Assembly: GCA_963640395.1 (NCBI GenBank)
Contig: CAVHZH010000063.1
Location: 1 to 13,645 of the forward strand
Direction: 5' to 3'
From: W0P33-017 sp963640395
GTDB lineage: Bacteria; Bacillota; Clostridia; Lachnospirales; Lachnospiraceae
DNA length: 13,645 nucleotides
A program made the translations under genes and the position numbers. The notes under the pieces are model-generated. The model ran no database searches. It was given only the letters and a program-made list of their open reading frames with translations, and had not been told where the DNA came from. Position 1 is the stretch's first letter; every line of letters begins with the position of its first letter. This document shows, in pieces, positions 4,560 through 11,908 of this stretch.

Positions 4560-7010
4560 GCTGTTTTTTATTTCAAACACTAACTCTTTTTTCCTGCAGC
4601 CGACACGCACCGTATCGCCCTTTTTGATCCTGCCCGCAAGTATCTCCTCCGCCAGTTGATCCTCAATCTTTGACTGGATCATACGGCGCAGCGGACGCGC
4701 ACCATACTTCGGATCGTAGGCTTTTTCGACAATATACGACTTTGCCGGCTCTGTGATCACCAGATGGATCTCCATCTGGTTTTTGCAGCGATCCACCAGC
4801 GTCTTTGACAGGATCGTGACGATCTGCTTCATATCGTCCTTATTCAGCATACGGAATACGATCGTTTCGTCGATACGGTTCAAAAACTCCGGCTTGAAAA
4901 TGCGCGATACATCCTCCATCACGAGTGATTTCATGCGCTCATAATCCTGTTTCTCGTCATTGACCGACGCGAAACCGAGCTTTTTCGGCGCCACGATCGA
5001 CTGTGCACCCGCATTGCTCGTCATGATGATGATCGTATTTTTAAAATCGATCCGTCGTCCCTGCGAATCCGTGATCCGACCGTCGTCGAGCACCTGCAGT
5101 AAAATATTGAACACATCCGGATGTGCCTTCTCGATCTCGTCAAACAGGATCACCGAGTAGGGATTGCGCCGCACCTTTTCGCTCAACTGTCCGCCCTCAT
5201 CAAAGCCGACATATCCGGGCGGCGAGCCGATCATTTTGGATACGCTGTGCTTTTCCATATATTCGGACATGTCCACGCGGATCATCGCCTGCTCATCCCC
5301 AAAGATCGCCTCTGCCAGCGCCTTAGAGATCTCGGTCTTTCCGACACCGGTCGGACCTAAAAACAGGAACGAGCCAATCGGACGGTTCGGATCCTTCAAG
5401 CCGACCCGACCGCGCCGTACCGCGCGTGCTACCGCACTGACCGCATCCTCCTGTCCGACAACGCGCTTGTGCAACGTTTTTTCTAACCGTCGCAGACGCT
5501 CTGCCTCTCCCTCCGTCAAACGGCGGATCGGTATTTTTGTCCATTTGGAAACGACCTCTGCGATCTGATTCTCATCCACGACAAGCTTTTTACGGCTTTT
5601 GCTGCGCTCCATGCGCTTTTTCTCTTTTTCGCAGAGTGCTTCTGCCTTTTCACGCTCGTCCATATACTGCGAAGCCAGCTCCATTTCCCCGGCTGCGATC
5701 GCATCCACAAACGCGTGCTCCAGCTCCCTACTCCTTTGCTGGTATCCGATCAGCTCCTGCGGAGTCCTGCATACAGACAGGCGCAGGCGTGCGGCTGCCT
5801 CATCGATCAGGTCGATCGCTTTATCCGGCAGATAACGGTCGTTGATATAGCGCTGTGACAGCCGTACCGCTGCCTCCACGCCATCATCCGTGATCTGTAC
5901 CTGATGGTGTTCCTCATAGCGGCTTTTTAGCCCATGCAGGATCTCGATCGCCTGCTCTGTCGTAGGCTCATCCACCGTCACCGGCTGGAATCTGCGCTCT
6001 AAGGCGGCATCCTTTTCGATATATTTGCGGTACTCCTCGATCGTCGTCGCACCGATCAGCTGCAGCTCGCCGCGCGCCAGCGAGGGCTTTAAAATATTGG
6101 ATGCATCGATCGCACCCTCCGCGCCGCCCGCTCCGATGATCGTATGCAGCTCGTCGATAAATAAAATGATATTGCCTGCCTGCTGTACCTCGGCGATCAC
6201 ACGCTTGATGCGCTCCTCAAACTCACCGCGGTATTTTGAGCCTGCCACCATTCCGGACAGATCCAGCGTCAGCAAGCGCTTTCCTGCAACGGTATCCGGT
6301 ACGATGCCGCTCACGATGCGCTGTGCCAGCCCTTCCACGATCGCAGTCTTACCAACACCCGGCTCACCGATGAGGCACGGATTGTTCTTCCCTCTGCGGC
6401 TCAAAATCTGTATCACGCGCTCGATCTCGTCTGTTCTGCCAATGACCGGATCGAGTCCGCCGTTTCTCGCCAGCTCGGTCAGATCCCTTGAATAGCTGTC
6501 GAGTGTCGCCGTCGCATTTTTTGCCTTTTTCCCGGATCTGGCGTTTTGCAGCTCCTCACGGTACTGGGACGTATCCTCGCCCATTGCGACTAAAATATCA
6601 ACATACAGCTTCTGTCCGCTCACGCCGAGTGTGTTGAGCAGTCTGGACGCGGCGCAGTCAGTCTCCTTGATGATCGCCAGCAACAGATGCTCCGTTCCGA
6701 CCTGCTCGCTGTGGAAACGCTCCGCCTCCGCCTGTGCGCGTTCCAATACCTTCTGCATCTTTGGTGAATATCCATCGCGATCCATGATCAGGACATCTGA
6801 AGAAGGCGCAATCAGATCTTCGATCAACTGCACCAGCTTTTCTTCCTCCACACCATTGCTCATAAGCACACATGCTGCCACGCCGCTGCCCTCACGCAGC
6901 AGCCCCAGCAGCAGATGCTCTGTTCCGATATAATTATGGCGCAGACTCCGTGACATTCTGCCTGCCAAAGTCAATGCTTTCTTCGCCTTGGCTGTATAGG
7001 GTCTGTTCAT
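4557..7010 (-). CDS. clpC: ATP-dependent Clp protease ATP-binding subunit ClpC
   Basis: ClpC is a hexameric AAA+ unfoldase that feeds proteins to ClpP for degradation in the cytoplasm. Its 817 aa match the family. The N-domain has two Clp repeats (about residues 3-143, with GTEHLLLGLL and GTEHLLLAII). AAA-1 carries Walker A GEPGVGKT (215-222) and Walker B ILFIDEL (282-288). A short ClpC-type middle domain lies at about 410-475. AAA-2 carries Walker A GPTGVGKT (552-559) and Walker B ILFDEIE (621-627). The LGF tripeptide at 678-680 is the ClpP-docking loop, so this is a protease partner and not ClpB. The start is preceded by GAGAGG about 13 nt upstream. The usual upstream ctsR, mcsA and mcsB are absent; a surface-protein gene is there instead. 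No convincing promoter or direct-repeat CtsR box was found in the 86-nt gap. Confidence 0.97.
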   Translation of the reverse strand: MNRPYTAKAKKALTLAGRMSRSLRHNYIGTEHLLLGLLREGSGVAACVLMSNGVEEEKLVQLIEDLIAPSSDVLIMDRDGYSPKMQKVLERAQAEAERFHSEQVGTEHLLLAIIKETDCAASRLLNTLGVSGQKLYVDILVAMGEDTSQYREELQNARSGKKAKNATATLDSYSRDLTELARNGGLDPVIGRTDEIERVIQILSRRGKNNPCLIGEPGVGKTAIVEGLAQRIVSGIVPDTVAGKRLLTLDLSGMVAGSKYRGEFEERIKRVIAEVQQAGNIILFIDELHTIIGAGGAEGAIDASNILKPSLARGELQLIGATTIEEYRKYIEKDAALERRFQPVTVDEPTTEQAIEILHGLKSRYEEHHQVQITDDGVEAAVRLSQRYINDRYLPDKAIDLIDEAAARLRLSVCRTPQELIGYQQRSRELEHAFVDAIAAGEMELASQYMDEREKAEALCEKEKKRMERSKSRKKLVVDENQIAEVVSKWTKIPIRRLTEGEAERLRRLEKTLHKRVVGQEDAVSAVARAVRRGRVGLKDPNRPIGSFLFLGPTGVGKTEISKALAEAIFGDEQAMIRVDMSEYMEKHSVSKMIGSPPGYVGFDEGGQLSEKVRRNPYSVILFDEIEKAHPDVFNILLQVLDDGRITDSQGRRIDFKNTIIIMTSNAGAQSIVAPKKLGFASVNDEKQDYERMKSLVMEDVSRIFKPEFLNRIDETIVFRMLNKDDMKQIVTILSKTLVDRCKNQMEIHLVITEPAKSYIVEKAYDPKYGARPLRRMIQSKIEDQLAEEILAGRIKKGDTVRVGCRKKELVFEIKNS

Positions 7011-7045
7011 AGTTGTATTGATTACCTCTCTCTTCTACAATATTC

Positions 7046-7072
7046 GTAACTGTTCAGTACCTTCACAGTTAC
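7046..7072 (-). promoter_or_regulatory. Inverted repeat in the clpC leader
   Basis: Perfect 8-bp arms GTAACTGT (7046-7053) and ACAGTTAC (7065-7072) flank an 11-nt loop. It lies between the stop of the surface-protein gene and the clpC ribosome binding site. There is no U-run on the minus strand, so it is not an obvious terminator. It could be an operator, a leader hairpin or a dispersed palindromic repeat. Confidence 0.5.
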
Positions 7073-7096
7073 CAATCTTCTCATATAGTCCGGAAA

Positions 7097-8371
7097 CTAC
7101 AGGTCATTCAGATCCAGAATCTCCAGATCATCGCTATCCGTTTCCGTGTGGGATGTCCGGAAAAACTTCACCGGTTTTTCCGGCTTTACGGTTTTTTCTG
7201 TTTTCATAGGTTTTTCTGCTTTCGCAGGCTTTGCCGTCATAGACTGCGGCAGCTCAAGATCCGGAATCATATCCGTCTGCGTCTCCGTCTCAGCAGAGCG
7301 CTTGTGTACCCTTCTCTGTTCCTGCCTTTTCTCACGTCTGACCGGCTTATCGTCGTCCTCATCGTCGATATCCATGAGCCCCAGCTTTGCATCCTGTTTG
7401 AAATCGCGCAGCTTGAGCGCCAGATTCAGTATCGCAATGCAGGCAACCAGAAGCAGCACCGCAAGAACGATCACCATCCGCGTATATTTGGACTTCTGCG
7501 ACTGGTTCTGCTCATACAGCTTGTTATATTTATCGAGAGACACATAATCTCCCTCCGGCATCATGCTCGAAGGCATATAAGATTCGCCCTCATAGATCAG
7601 ATAACCGTTTGAATCAAATGTGACCGCTGAGCCTGACGATTCATCCGCTGACTCATCCGCATCTGCATCGTCCGTGGAATCACTTGTGACCTCACCCTCT
7701 ACGGCATCTGTCTCGTCTGATTCCGAGCTGGTCGCTGTATCGGCTGTCGTCGTTGATCCGGTGGCTGATGCACTTCCGCAGACGACCGTGATCGTGTAGG
7801 TGGTTGTCGTTCCGTTTTCGGCAGACACAACGACCTTTACCGTATTCGTGCCCGGTGACAGCGTTTTGGCTCCTGTCACAGAAGCGATGACTGCCTTGCT
7901 GCTATTGGGTCTGGCAGCGACAGAAATCGCCGTCACGTTTGCATCCACGGTCGCGCTGTACTCGTGTGTTCCCGCCGAAAACGCAGGGCTGATGCTGCCC
8001 GGCGAGATGCCTAAATGTGCAAGGCTGCTGTCCGAAGATTTTGCGGTGCCTGAGCTGGAACTGCTGCCTGAGCTGGAACTGCTGCCTGAGCTGGAACTGC
8101 CGCTAGAACTTGAGCTGCTGCCCGAGCTGGAACTGCCGCTGGAACTGGAACTGCTGCTAGAACTTGAGCTGCTGCCTGAGCTGGAACTGCCGCTGCCTGC
8201 ATCCGGTCCTGCGACTGTTTCCTGCTCACCGTCCTCGAACTCATCATCCACAACACTGGCATATGTTGCATAGCCTGTGACGGGTGCTGCAAGACTCATA
8301 CCGAGCGCAAGTGCTGCCGTCAGCGCCAGCATCCGATTTTTTCCTATGATCGTTTTCACTTTATTTTTCAT
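7097..8371 (-). CDS. Membrane-anchored surface protein with cadherin-like domain
   Basis: 424 aa from the ATG at 8371, which has AGAGGA about 7 nt upstream. A longer reading from 8419 adds 16 residues ahead of the signal peptide and is less likely. Domains in order: basic N-terminus plus hydrophobic signal sequence (1-35, LALTAALALGMSLAAPVTG); acidic stretch (42-52); Gly/Ser low-complexity linker (59-108); a domain at about 117-197 resembling the cadherin-like beta-sandwich family (PF12733: LAHLGISPGSISPAFS through YTITVV); acidic Ser/Thr/Asp region (200-250); one transmembrane helix (299-320); and a cytoplasmic tail of about 100 residues with a Lys/Pro-rich repeat (380-402) and acidic end. 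This predicts a type I membrane protein with its large part outside. Specific function is unknown. It has its own strong promoter; clpC lies 86 nt downstream and may be co-transcribed. Confidence 0.9.
   Translation of the reverse strand: MKNKVKTIIGKNRMLALTAALALGMSLAAPVTGYATYASVVDDEFEDGEQETVAGPDAGSGSSSSGSSSSSSSSSSSSGSSSSGSSSSSSGSSSSGSSSSSGSSSSSGTAKSSDSSLAHLGISPGSISPAFSAGTHEYSATVDANVTAISVAARPNSSKAVIASVTGAKTLSPGTNTVKVVVSAENGTTTTYTITVVCGSASATGSTTTADTATSSESDETDAVEGEVTSDSTDDADADESADESSGSAVTFDSNGYLIYEGESYMPSSMMPEGDYVSLDKYNKLYEQNQSQKSKYTRMVIVLAVLLLVACIAILNLALKLRDFKQDAKLGLMDIDDEDDDKPVRREKRQEQRRVHKRSAETETQTDMIPDLELPQSMTAKPAKAEKPMKTEKTVKPEKPVKFFRTSHTETDSDDLEILDLNDL
8051..8194. repeat. Eight 18-bp tandem units encoding a Gly/Ser linker
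   Basis: Exactly eight contiguous 18-bp units (plus-strand consensus TGAGCTGGAACTGCTGCC) fill this stretch, each encoding six residues of Ser or Gly in the surface protein. Units at 8105-8140 and 8159-8194 are the same 36-nt pair with one mismatch, 54 nt apart, which points to duplication of multi-unit blocks. Unit length is a multiple of three, so copy-number change would alter linker length without a frameshift. Confidence 0.9.
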
Positions 8372-8456
8372 ATGTGATCCTCTTTTTCCGTCATCTGCCT
8401 GTCGTCTGTCACCGGGCAAAGGAAAGGAAGGTCTGACTGCGTTTCTTACCTTTTCT

Positions 8457-8612
8457 TTACTTAAGGTATATTGTAATTTTTCTCCCTGTGGCTGTCAACC
8501 ACTTCCACGGATTTTGGCTCCGGTCATCGATGTAGATGTCCGCATATATTTTGCGCGAATCACTGCCGTAACGACTGATGATCTCAGGAAGAAATCCTGC
8601 CCGGTGGGCTTT
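8457..8612 (-). pseudogene. C-terminal relic of a HAD-type small hydrolase
   Basis: An open stretch of 51 codons ending in TAA at 8457-8459 has no start of its own and is preceded by a stop at 8613-8615. It encodes LPEIISRYGSDSRKIYADIY (residues 8-27) followed by IDDRSQNPW. From family knowledge this resembles the C-terminal end of small HAD-superfamily hydrolases found in phages and Firmicutes, which end in patterns like NLPEII-(fg)-RK-(fy)ADxYxDDR. The N-terminal DxD part is absent and cannot fit between here and gatB. The fragment stops exactly where the 35-bp palindrome begins. The last residues overlap the promoter at 8470-8498. Identification is by eye only. Confidence 0.5.
8470..8498 (-). 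promoter_or_regulatory. Strong promoter of the surface-protein gene
   Basis: On the minus strand, TTGACA (8493-8498) is followed by a 17-nt spacer and TACAAT (8470-8475). All -35 bases and five of six -10 bases match consensus. Initiation near 8463 gives a leader of about 90 nt before the ATG at 8371. The promoter lies inside the 3' end of the HAD-like relic. Confidence 0.8.
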
Positions 8613-8644
8613 TCATGTGATAGGAATTTCCTATCACATGAAAA
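8610..8644. repeat. Perfect 35-bp palindrome
   Basis: Seventeen-base perfect arms, TTTTCATGTGATAGGAA (8610-8626) and its exact complement (8628-8644), flank one central T. It directly follows the gatB terminator on the minus strand and shares its T-run. On either strand the stem ends in A-rich sequence, so it is not itself a typical terminator. It marks the truncation edge of the HAD-like relic. It may be a mobile palindromic repeat, an operator or a transcript-end hairpin. Confidence 0.8.
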
Positions 8645-8670
8645 AGGAACTGCTTTAAAGCAGTTCCTTT
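8641..8670 (-). terminator. gatB intrinsic terminator overlapping the gene end
   Basis: A perfect 28-bp palindrome (8643-8670, arms AAAGGAACTGCTTT and AAAGCAGTTCCTTT) is followed on the minus strand by five Ts (8645-8641). The left half of the stem is the last gatB codons (Lys-Glu-Leu-Leu-stop), so the terminator hairpin is partly coding. It should end the aspS-gatCAB transcript. Confidence 0.85.
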
Positions 8671-10088
8671 AAAATCTGGTTTACCATAGCGGGATTAGCT
8701 TTTCCCTTCATCGCCTTCATCGTCTGTCCGACTAAAAAGCCGATCGCTTTTTCTTTTCCATTGTGATAATCGTCCACCGACTGCGGGTTGTCCCGGATCA
8801 CCTGCTCGATCGTCGTGCGCAGCGCGCCCTCATCGTTCACGGTCTTTAAGCCGTGCTCCTCAACATACTGTTTCGGATCGGTGTCATCCGCAAACATGTG
8901 CTCAAACACTTCCTTCGCAACCGTGCTGTTGATCGTGCCCGCATCAGCCAGCTCCACAAGTGCAGCCAGATGCTCCGGTGAAAAGACGATCTCCTCCGGC
9001 TCCATCTCGCGCTCCTTGAGCAGACGCATTGTCTCAACCATGAGCCAGTTAGATACCTTTTTCGGCTTGCCGCAGATCGCCACAGTCTGTTCAAAAATAT
9101 CTGCCAGATGCTTGGACGATGTGATGATCTCTGCATCGTAGCGTGGGATCTCATACTCGCTCTCGTAGCGTGCGAGCTTCTCCGTGCGCAGCTCCGGCTG
9201 GCGGTTTCTCACCTCTGCAAGCCATTCGTCGGAAATATGGATCGGAACGAGGTCGGGCTCCGGGAAATAGCGGTAGTCCTGCGCATCCTCCTTGGAGCGC
9301 ATCGCATGGGAGCTCTCCTTCGCATCATCCCAGCGGCGTGTCTCCTGCACGACTTTTTCGCCGGACTCGATCAGATCGATCTGTCTGTTTTTCTCGCCCT
9401 CGATCGCACGTGCGATCGCGCGGAACGAGTTTAAGTTTTTCATCTCTGTACGCGTTCCGAACTCACTCGCACCGACCTCGCGCACGGACAGATTGACATC
9501 GGCACGCATCGAGCCCTCGTTGAGCTTGCAGTCAGATGCACCGAGATACTGGATGATCAGGCGCAGCTTCTCGAGATACGCGATCACCTCGTCTGCGGAG
9601 CGCATATCCGGCTCCGAAACGATCTCGATCAGAGGAACACCTGAACGGTTAAAATCTACGATAGATACGTCGTCCCAGTCGTCATGGACGAGCTTTCCGG
9701 CATCCTCCTCCATATGGATCTCATGAATGCCGATCGTCTTTTTGGTGCCATCCGCACTCTCAATCTCAATGCCTCCATTCCGGCAGATCGGCTCATAGAG
9801 CTGTGAGATCTGGTAGTTCTGCGGGTTATCGGGATAAAAATAGTTTTTACGGTCAAATTTGCAGTTCTGGTTGATCGTACAGTTTGTCGCCAGCCCGACT
9901 GCCATCGCATATTCAACGACCTGCTTATTGAGCACCGGCAACGAACCGGGCATACCGGTACAGACCGGACAGGTGTGTGTATTCGGTGCGCCTCCGAATG
10001 CGGTCGAACAGCCACAGAAGATCTTCGTCTTTGTCGCCAGCTCTACATGTACCTCCAGACCAATGACGGTCTCATATTCTCTGCTCAT
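8655..10088 (-). CDS. gatB: Asp-tRNA(Asn)/Glu-tRNA(Gln) amidotransferase subunit B
   Basis: GatB is the tRNA-binding, kinase-like subunit of the GatCAB complex. It activates the misacylated Asp or Glu with ATP so that ammonia from GatA can convert it to Asn or Gln. The 477-aa length is typical. The N-terminus has the family signature VIGLEVHVEL (8-17). Cys25, Cys27, Cys40 and Cys43 (CGC, CPVC) are the zinc ligands, followed by the conserved GMPGSLPVLN. The catalytic cradle has YFYPDNPQNYQISQ and HMEEDAGK. The C-terminal YqeY-like tail ends in NPAMVNQILKELL. The start codon overlaps the gatA stop by 4 nt (ATGA), so translation is coupled. The final codons form half of the terminator stem. Confidence 0.97.
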   Translation of the reverse strand: MSREYETVIGLEVHVELATKTKIFCGCSTAFGGAPNTHTCPVCTGMPGSLPVLNKQVVEYAMAVGLATNCTINQNCKFDRKNYFYPDNPQNYQISQLYEPICRNGGIEIESADGTKKTIGIHEIHMEEDAGKLVHDDWDDVSIVDFNRSGVPLIEIVSEPDMRSADEVIAYLEKLRLIIQYLGASDCKLNEGSMRADVNLSVREVGASEFGTRTEMKNLNSFRAIARAIEGEKNRQIDLIESGEKVVQETRRWDDAKESSHAMRSKEDAQDYRYFPEPDLVPIHISDEWLAEVRNRQPELRTEKLARYESEYEIPRYDAEIITSSKHLADIFEQTVAICGKPKKVSNWLMVETMRLLKEREMEPEEIVFSPEHLAALVELADAGTINSTVAKEVFEHMFADDTDPKQYVEEHGLKTVNDEGALRTTIEQVIRDNPQSVDDYHNGKEKAIGFLVGQTMKAMKGKANPAMVNQILKELL

Positions 10089-11566
10089 GACGCACCTCCG
10101 TTCTGCTCCTGCGCCAGTTTACTGTGCGCGTACTCTCTCGTCTGTTCAAATGCATATGCCGCACGGATGATCTTTTTCTCCTGAAAACAGTCTCCGATGA
10201 GCTGTAAACCAACCGGCAGACCATTCCGGTCAAGTCCGCACGGCAGGCTGATGCCGGGCAGTCCTGCCAGATTGACAGAGATCGTATAAATATCACCGAG
10301 ATACATCTGGATCGGGTCGGACAGCGACGCGCCCAGCTTTGGAGCGGTCGTAGGTGCCGCCGGTCCTAAAATCACATCATATTTTGCAAATGCATCATCA
10401 AATGCCTGCTTGATCAGTGCCTTCACACGCAGCGCTTTCAGATAATACGCATCATAATAGCCGGAGCTCAGCACAAACGAACCGAGCATGATACGCCGCT
10501 TCACCTCTGCGCCAAAGCCCTCGGAGCGGCTCTTTTTATACATCTGATGCAGTCCGTCGTATTCTTCGGTGCGATAGCCATATTTTACGCCGTCAAAACG
10601 TGCCAGATTGCTGCTCGCCTCGGCACAGGCGATCACATAGTACGCAGGGATCGCATACTTGACGAGTCCGAGGTCAAAATGCTCCACAACCGCGCCTTTT
10701 TCCTCCAATGCCTTTGCCGCATCCAGCACGCGCGCACGCACATCCTCATCCAGTCCCTCGCCAAAATAGTCATTCGGAATGCCGATCCGCATGCCCTTCA
10801 CATCATCCACGAGCGCCTGTGTAAAATCAGTATCCTCACGTTTTATAGAAGTCGAATCCTTCGGATCGTGCGCAGCGATCGCCTCTAATACCGCCGCACA
10901 ATCGGTCACATCCTTTGCGATCGGTCCGATCTGGTCAAGCGATGAACCGTAAGCGATCAGTCCGTAACGGGATACCGTTCCATAGGTCGGCTTGATGCCT
11001 GTCACACCGCAGAAGGAGCTCGGCTGGCGGATCGAGCCGCCGGTATCTGAGCCCAGCGCATAGGAGCATTCCTCCGCCGCGACTGCCGCACAGCTGCCGC
11101 CGGACGAGCCACCGGGTACGTGTGCCGTATCCCACGGATTTTTTGTCACTCCGTATGCGGAAGTCTCCGTCGTGCTGCCCATCGCAAATTCATCCATATT
11201 TGTTTTTCCGAGGATGACTGCGCCGGCACGCTCCAACTGCAAGACCGCATCCGCTGTATAAGTCGGTATAAAATTATATAAAATCCTGGAGCTGCAAGTC
11301 GTTTTCAGCCCCTTTGTACACATGTTATCCTTGATCGCCACCGGTACGCCTGCGAGCGGCGATGTGAGCTCGCCGGAAGCGATCCGCTCCTGCACCTCTT
11401 TCGCACGCTGCATCGCGCGGTCACCATCTACTGTCACAAAACTGTGCACCGCGTCCTCGCGAGCAGCAATAGCAGCCAGTGCCTCGCGGGTCGCGTCTTG
11501 CGCTGTCACTTCTTTATTTTTTATCCGTTTCCCCAGCTCAACGGCTGTCAGACTCATAAGAGACAT
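10085..11566 (-). CDS. gatA: Asp-tRNA(Asn)/Glu-tRNA(Gln) amidotransferase subunit A
   Basis: GatA is the amidase-signature subunit that hydrolyses glutamine to supply ammonia to GatB through an internal tunnel. It has 493 aa. The Ser-cisSer-Lys triad is intact: Lys79 in VAIKDNM, Ser154 in PGGSSGGS and Ser178 in DTGGSIRQP, in the same spacing as characterised GatA enzymes. The start at 11566 has GGAAGGGG about 7 nt upstream, and a second Met at residue 4 is a possible alternative. It follows gatC by 23 nt and overlaps gatB by 4 nt, consistent with equal production of the complex subunits. Confidence 0.97.
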   Translation of the reverse strand: MSLMSLTAVELGKRIKNKEVTAQDATREALAAIAAREDAVHSFVTVDGDRAMQRAKEVQERIASGELTSPLAGVPVAIKDNMCTKGLKTTCSSRILYNFIPTYTADAVLQLERAGAVILGKTNMDEFAMGSTTETSAYGVTKNPWDTAHVPGGSSGGSCAAVAAEECSYALGSDTGGSIRQPSSFCGVTGIKPTYGTVSRYGLIAYGSSLDQIGPIAKDVTDCAAVLEAIAAHDPKDSTSIKREDTDFTQALVDDVKGMRIGIPNDYFGEGLDEDVRARVLDAAKALEEKGAVVEHFDLGLVKYAIPAYYVIACAEASSNLARFDGVKYGYRTEEYDGLHQMYKKSRSEGFGAEVKRRIMLGSFVLSSGYYDAYYLKALRVKALIKQAFDDAFAKYDVILGPAAPTTAPKLGASLSDPIQMYLGDIYTISVNLAGLPGISLPCGLDRNGLPVGLQLIGDCFQEKKIIRAAYAFEQTREYAHSKLAQEQNGGAS

Positions 11567-11589
11567 GGTTTATCCCCTTCCTATATTTA

Positions 11590-11883
11590 CTATACAATCG
11601 TCTTGGGTACTTCAAAGCCGCCGTCCCTGCTAAGCGGCGCATTTGCAAGTGTATCCTCGCTGCCGTCACCGTTTGTCACCACATCCTCCCGGAATACGTT
11701 ATTGACCGGAAATACATGTGACATCGGCTCTACCTGCGAAGTGTCCAGCTCGCCGAGCTGATCGATATAGTCCAACATATCGCCCATATCCTTTTTCGCA
11801 GCCTCCTTCTCCTCCTCGGAGAGCTCGAGCTTTGCGAGAATACCTACATATTCGATCGTCTCATCACTAATGATATTTGCCAT
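11590..11883 (-). CDS. gatC: Asp-tRNA(Asn)/Glu-tRNA(Gln) amidotransferase subunit C
   Basis: GatC is the small subunit that wraps between GatA and GatB and stabilises the complex. It has 97 aa from the ATG at 11883 (MANIISDETIEYVGILAKLELSEEE compressed: begins MANIISDETI), which has GGAG 7-10 nt upstream. An in-frame ATG at 11916 would overlap aspS and place that site inside the gene. Family features are the helix with LAKLELSEEE, then the MLDYIDQLGELDTSQVEPMSH segment in abbreviated form (MLDYIDQL, VEPMSHV), then the extended C-terminal arm with FREDVV and AP. It lies 25 nt downstream of aspS and 23 nt upstream of gatA. Confidence 0.95.
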   Translation of the reverse strand: MANIISDETIEYVGILAKLELSEEEKEAAKKDMGDMLDYIDQLGELDTSQVEPMSHVFPVNNVFREDVVTNGDGSEDTLANAPLSRDGGFEVPKTIV

Positions 11884-11908
11884 AGTTATCTCCTTTATGT
11901 TCCTGCAA

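Noticed and set aside
5537..5845. Plus-strand frames opposite clpC
   Set aside because: Multiple overlapping shadows of the well-supported clpC coding sequence.
8048..8197. Tandem repeat array considered as CRISPR
   Set aside because: The units are contiguous 18-mers without unique spacers and lie in frame in a coding region.
7800..8273. Plus-strand frame rich in Glu-Leu-Pro repeats opposite the surface-protein gene
   Set aside because: It is the antisense of the Gly/Ser tandem repeat; there is no ribosome binding site, and the opposite strand has signal peptide, domain and membrane helix.
8585..8599. Small hairpin with CAGGA and TCCTG arms
   Set aside because: Only 5 bp, inside the HAD-like relic; expected by chance.
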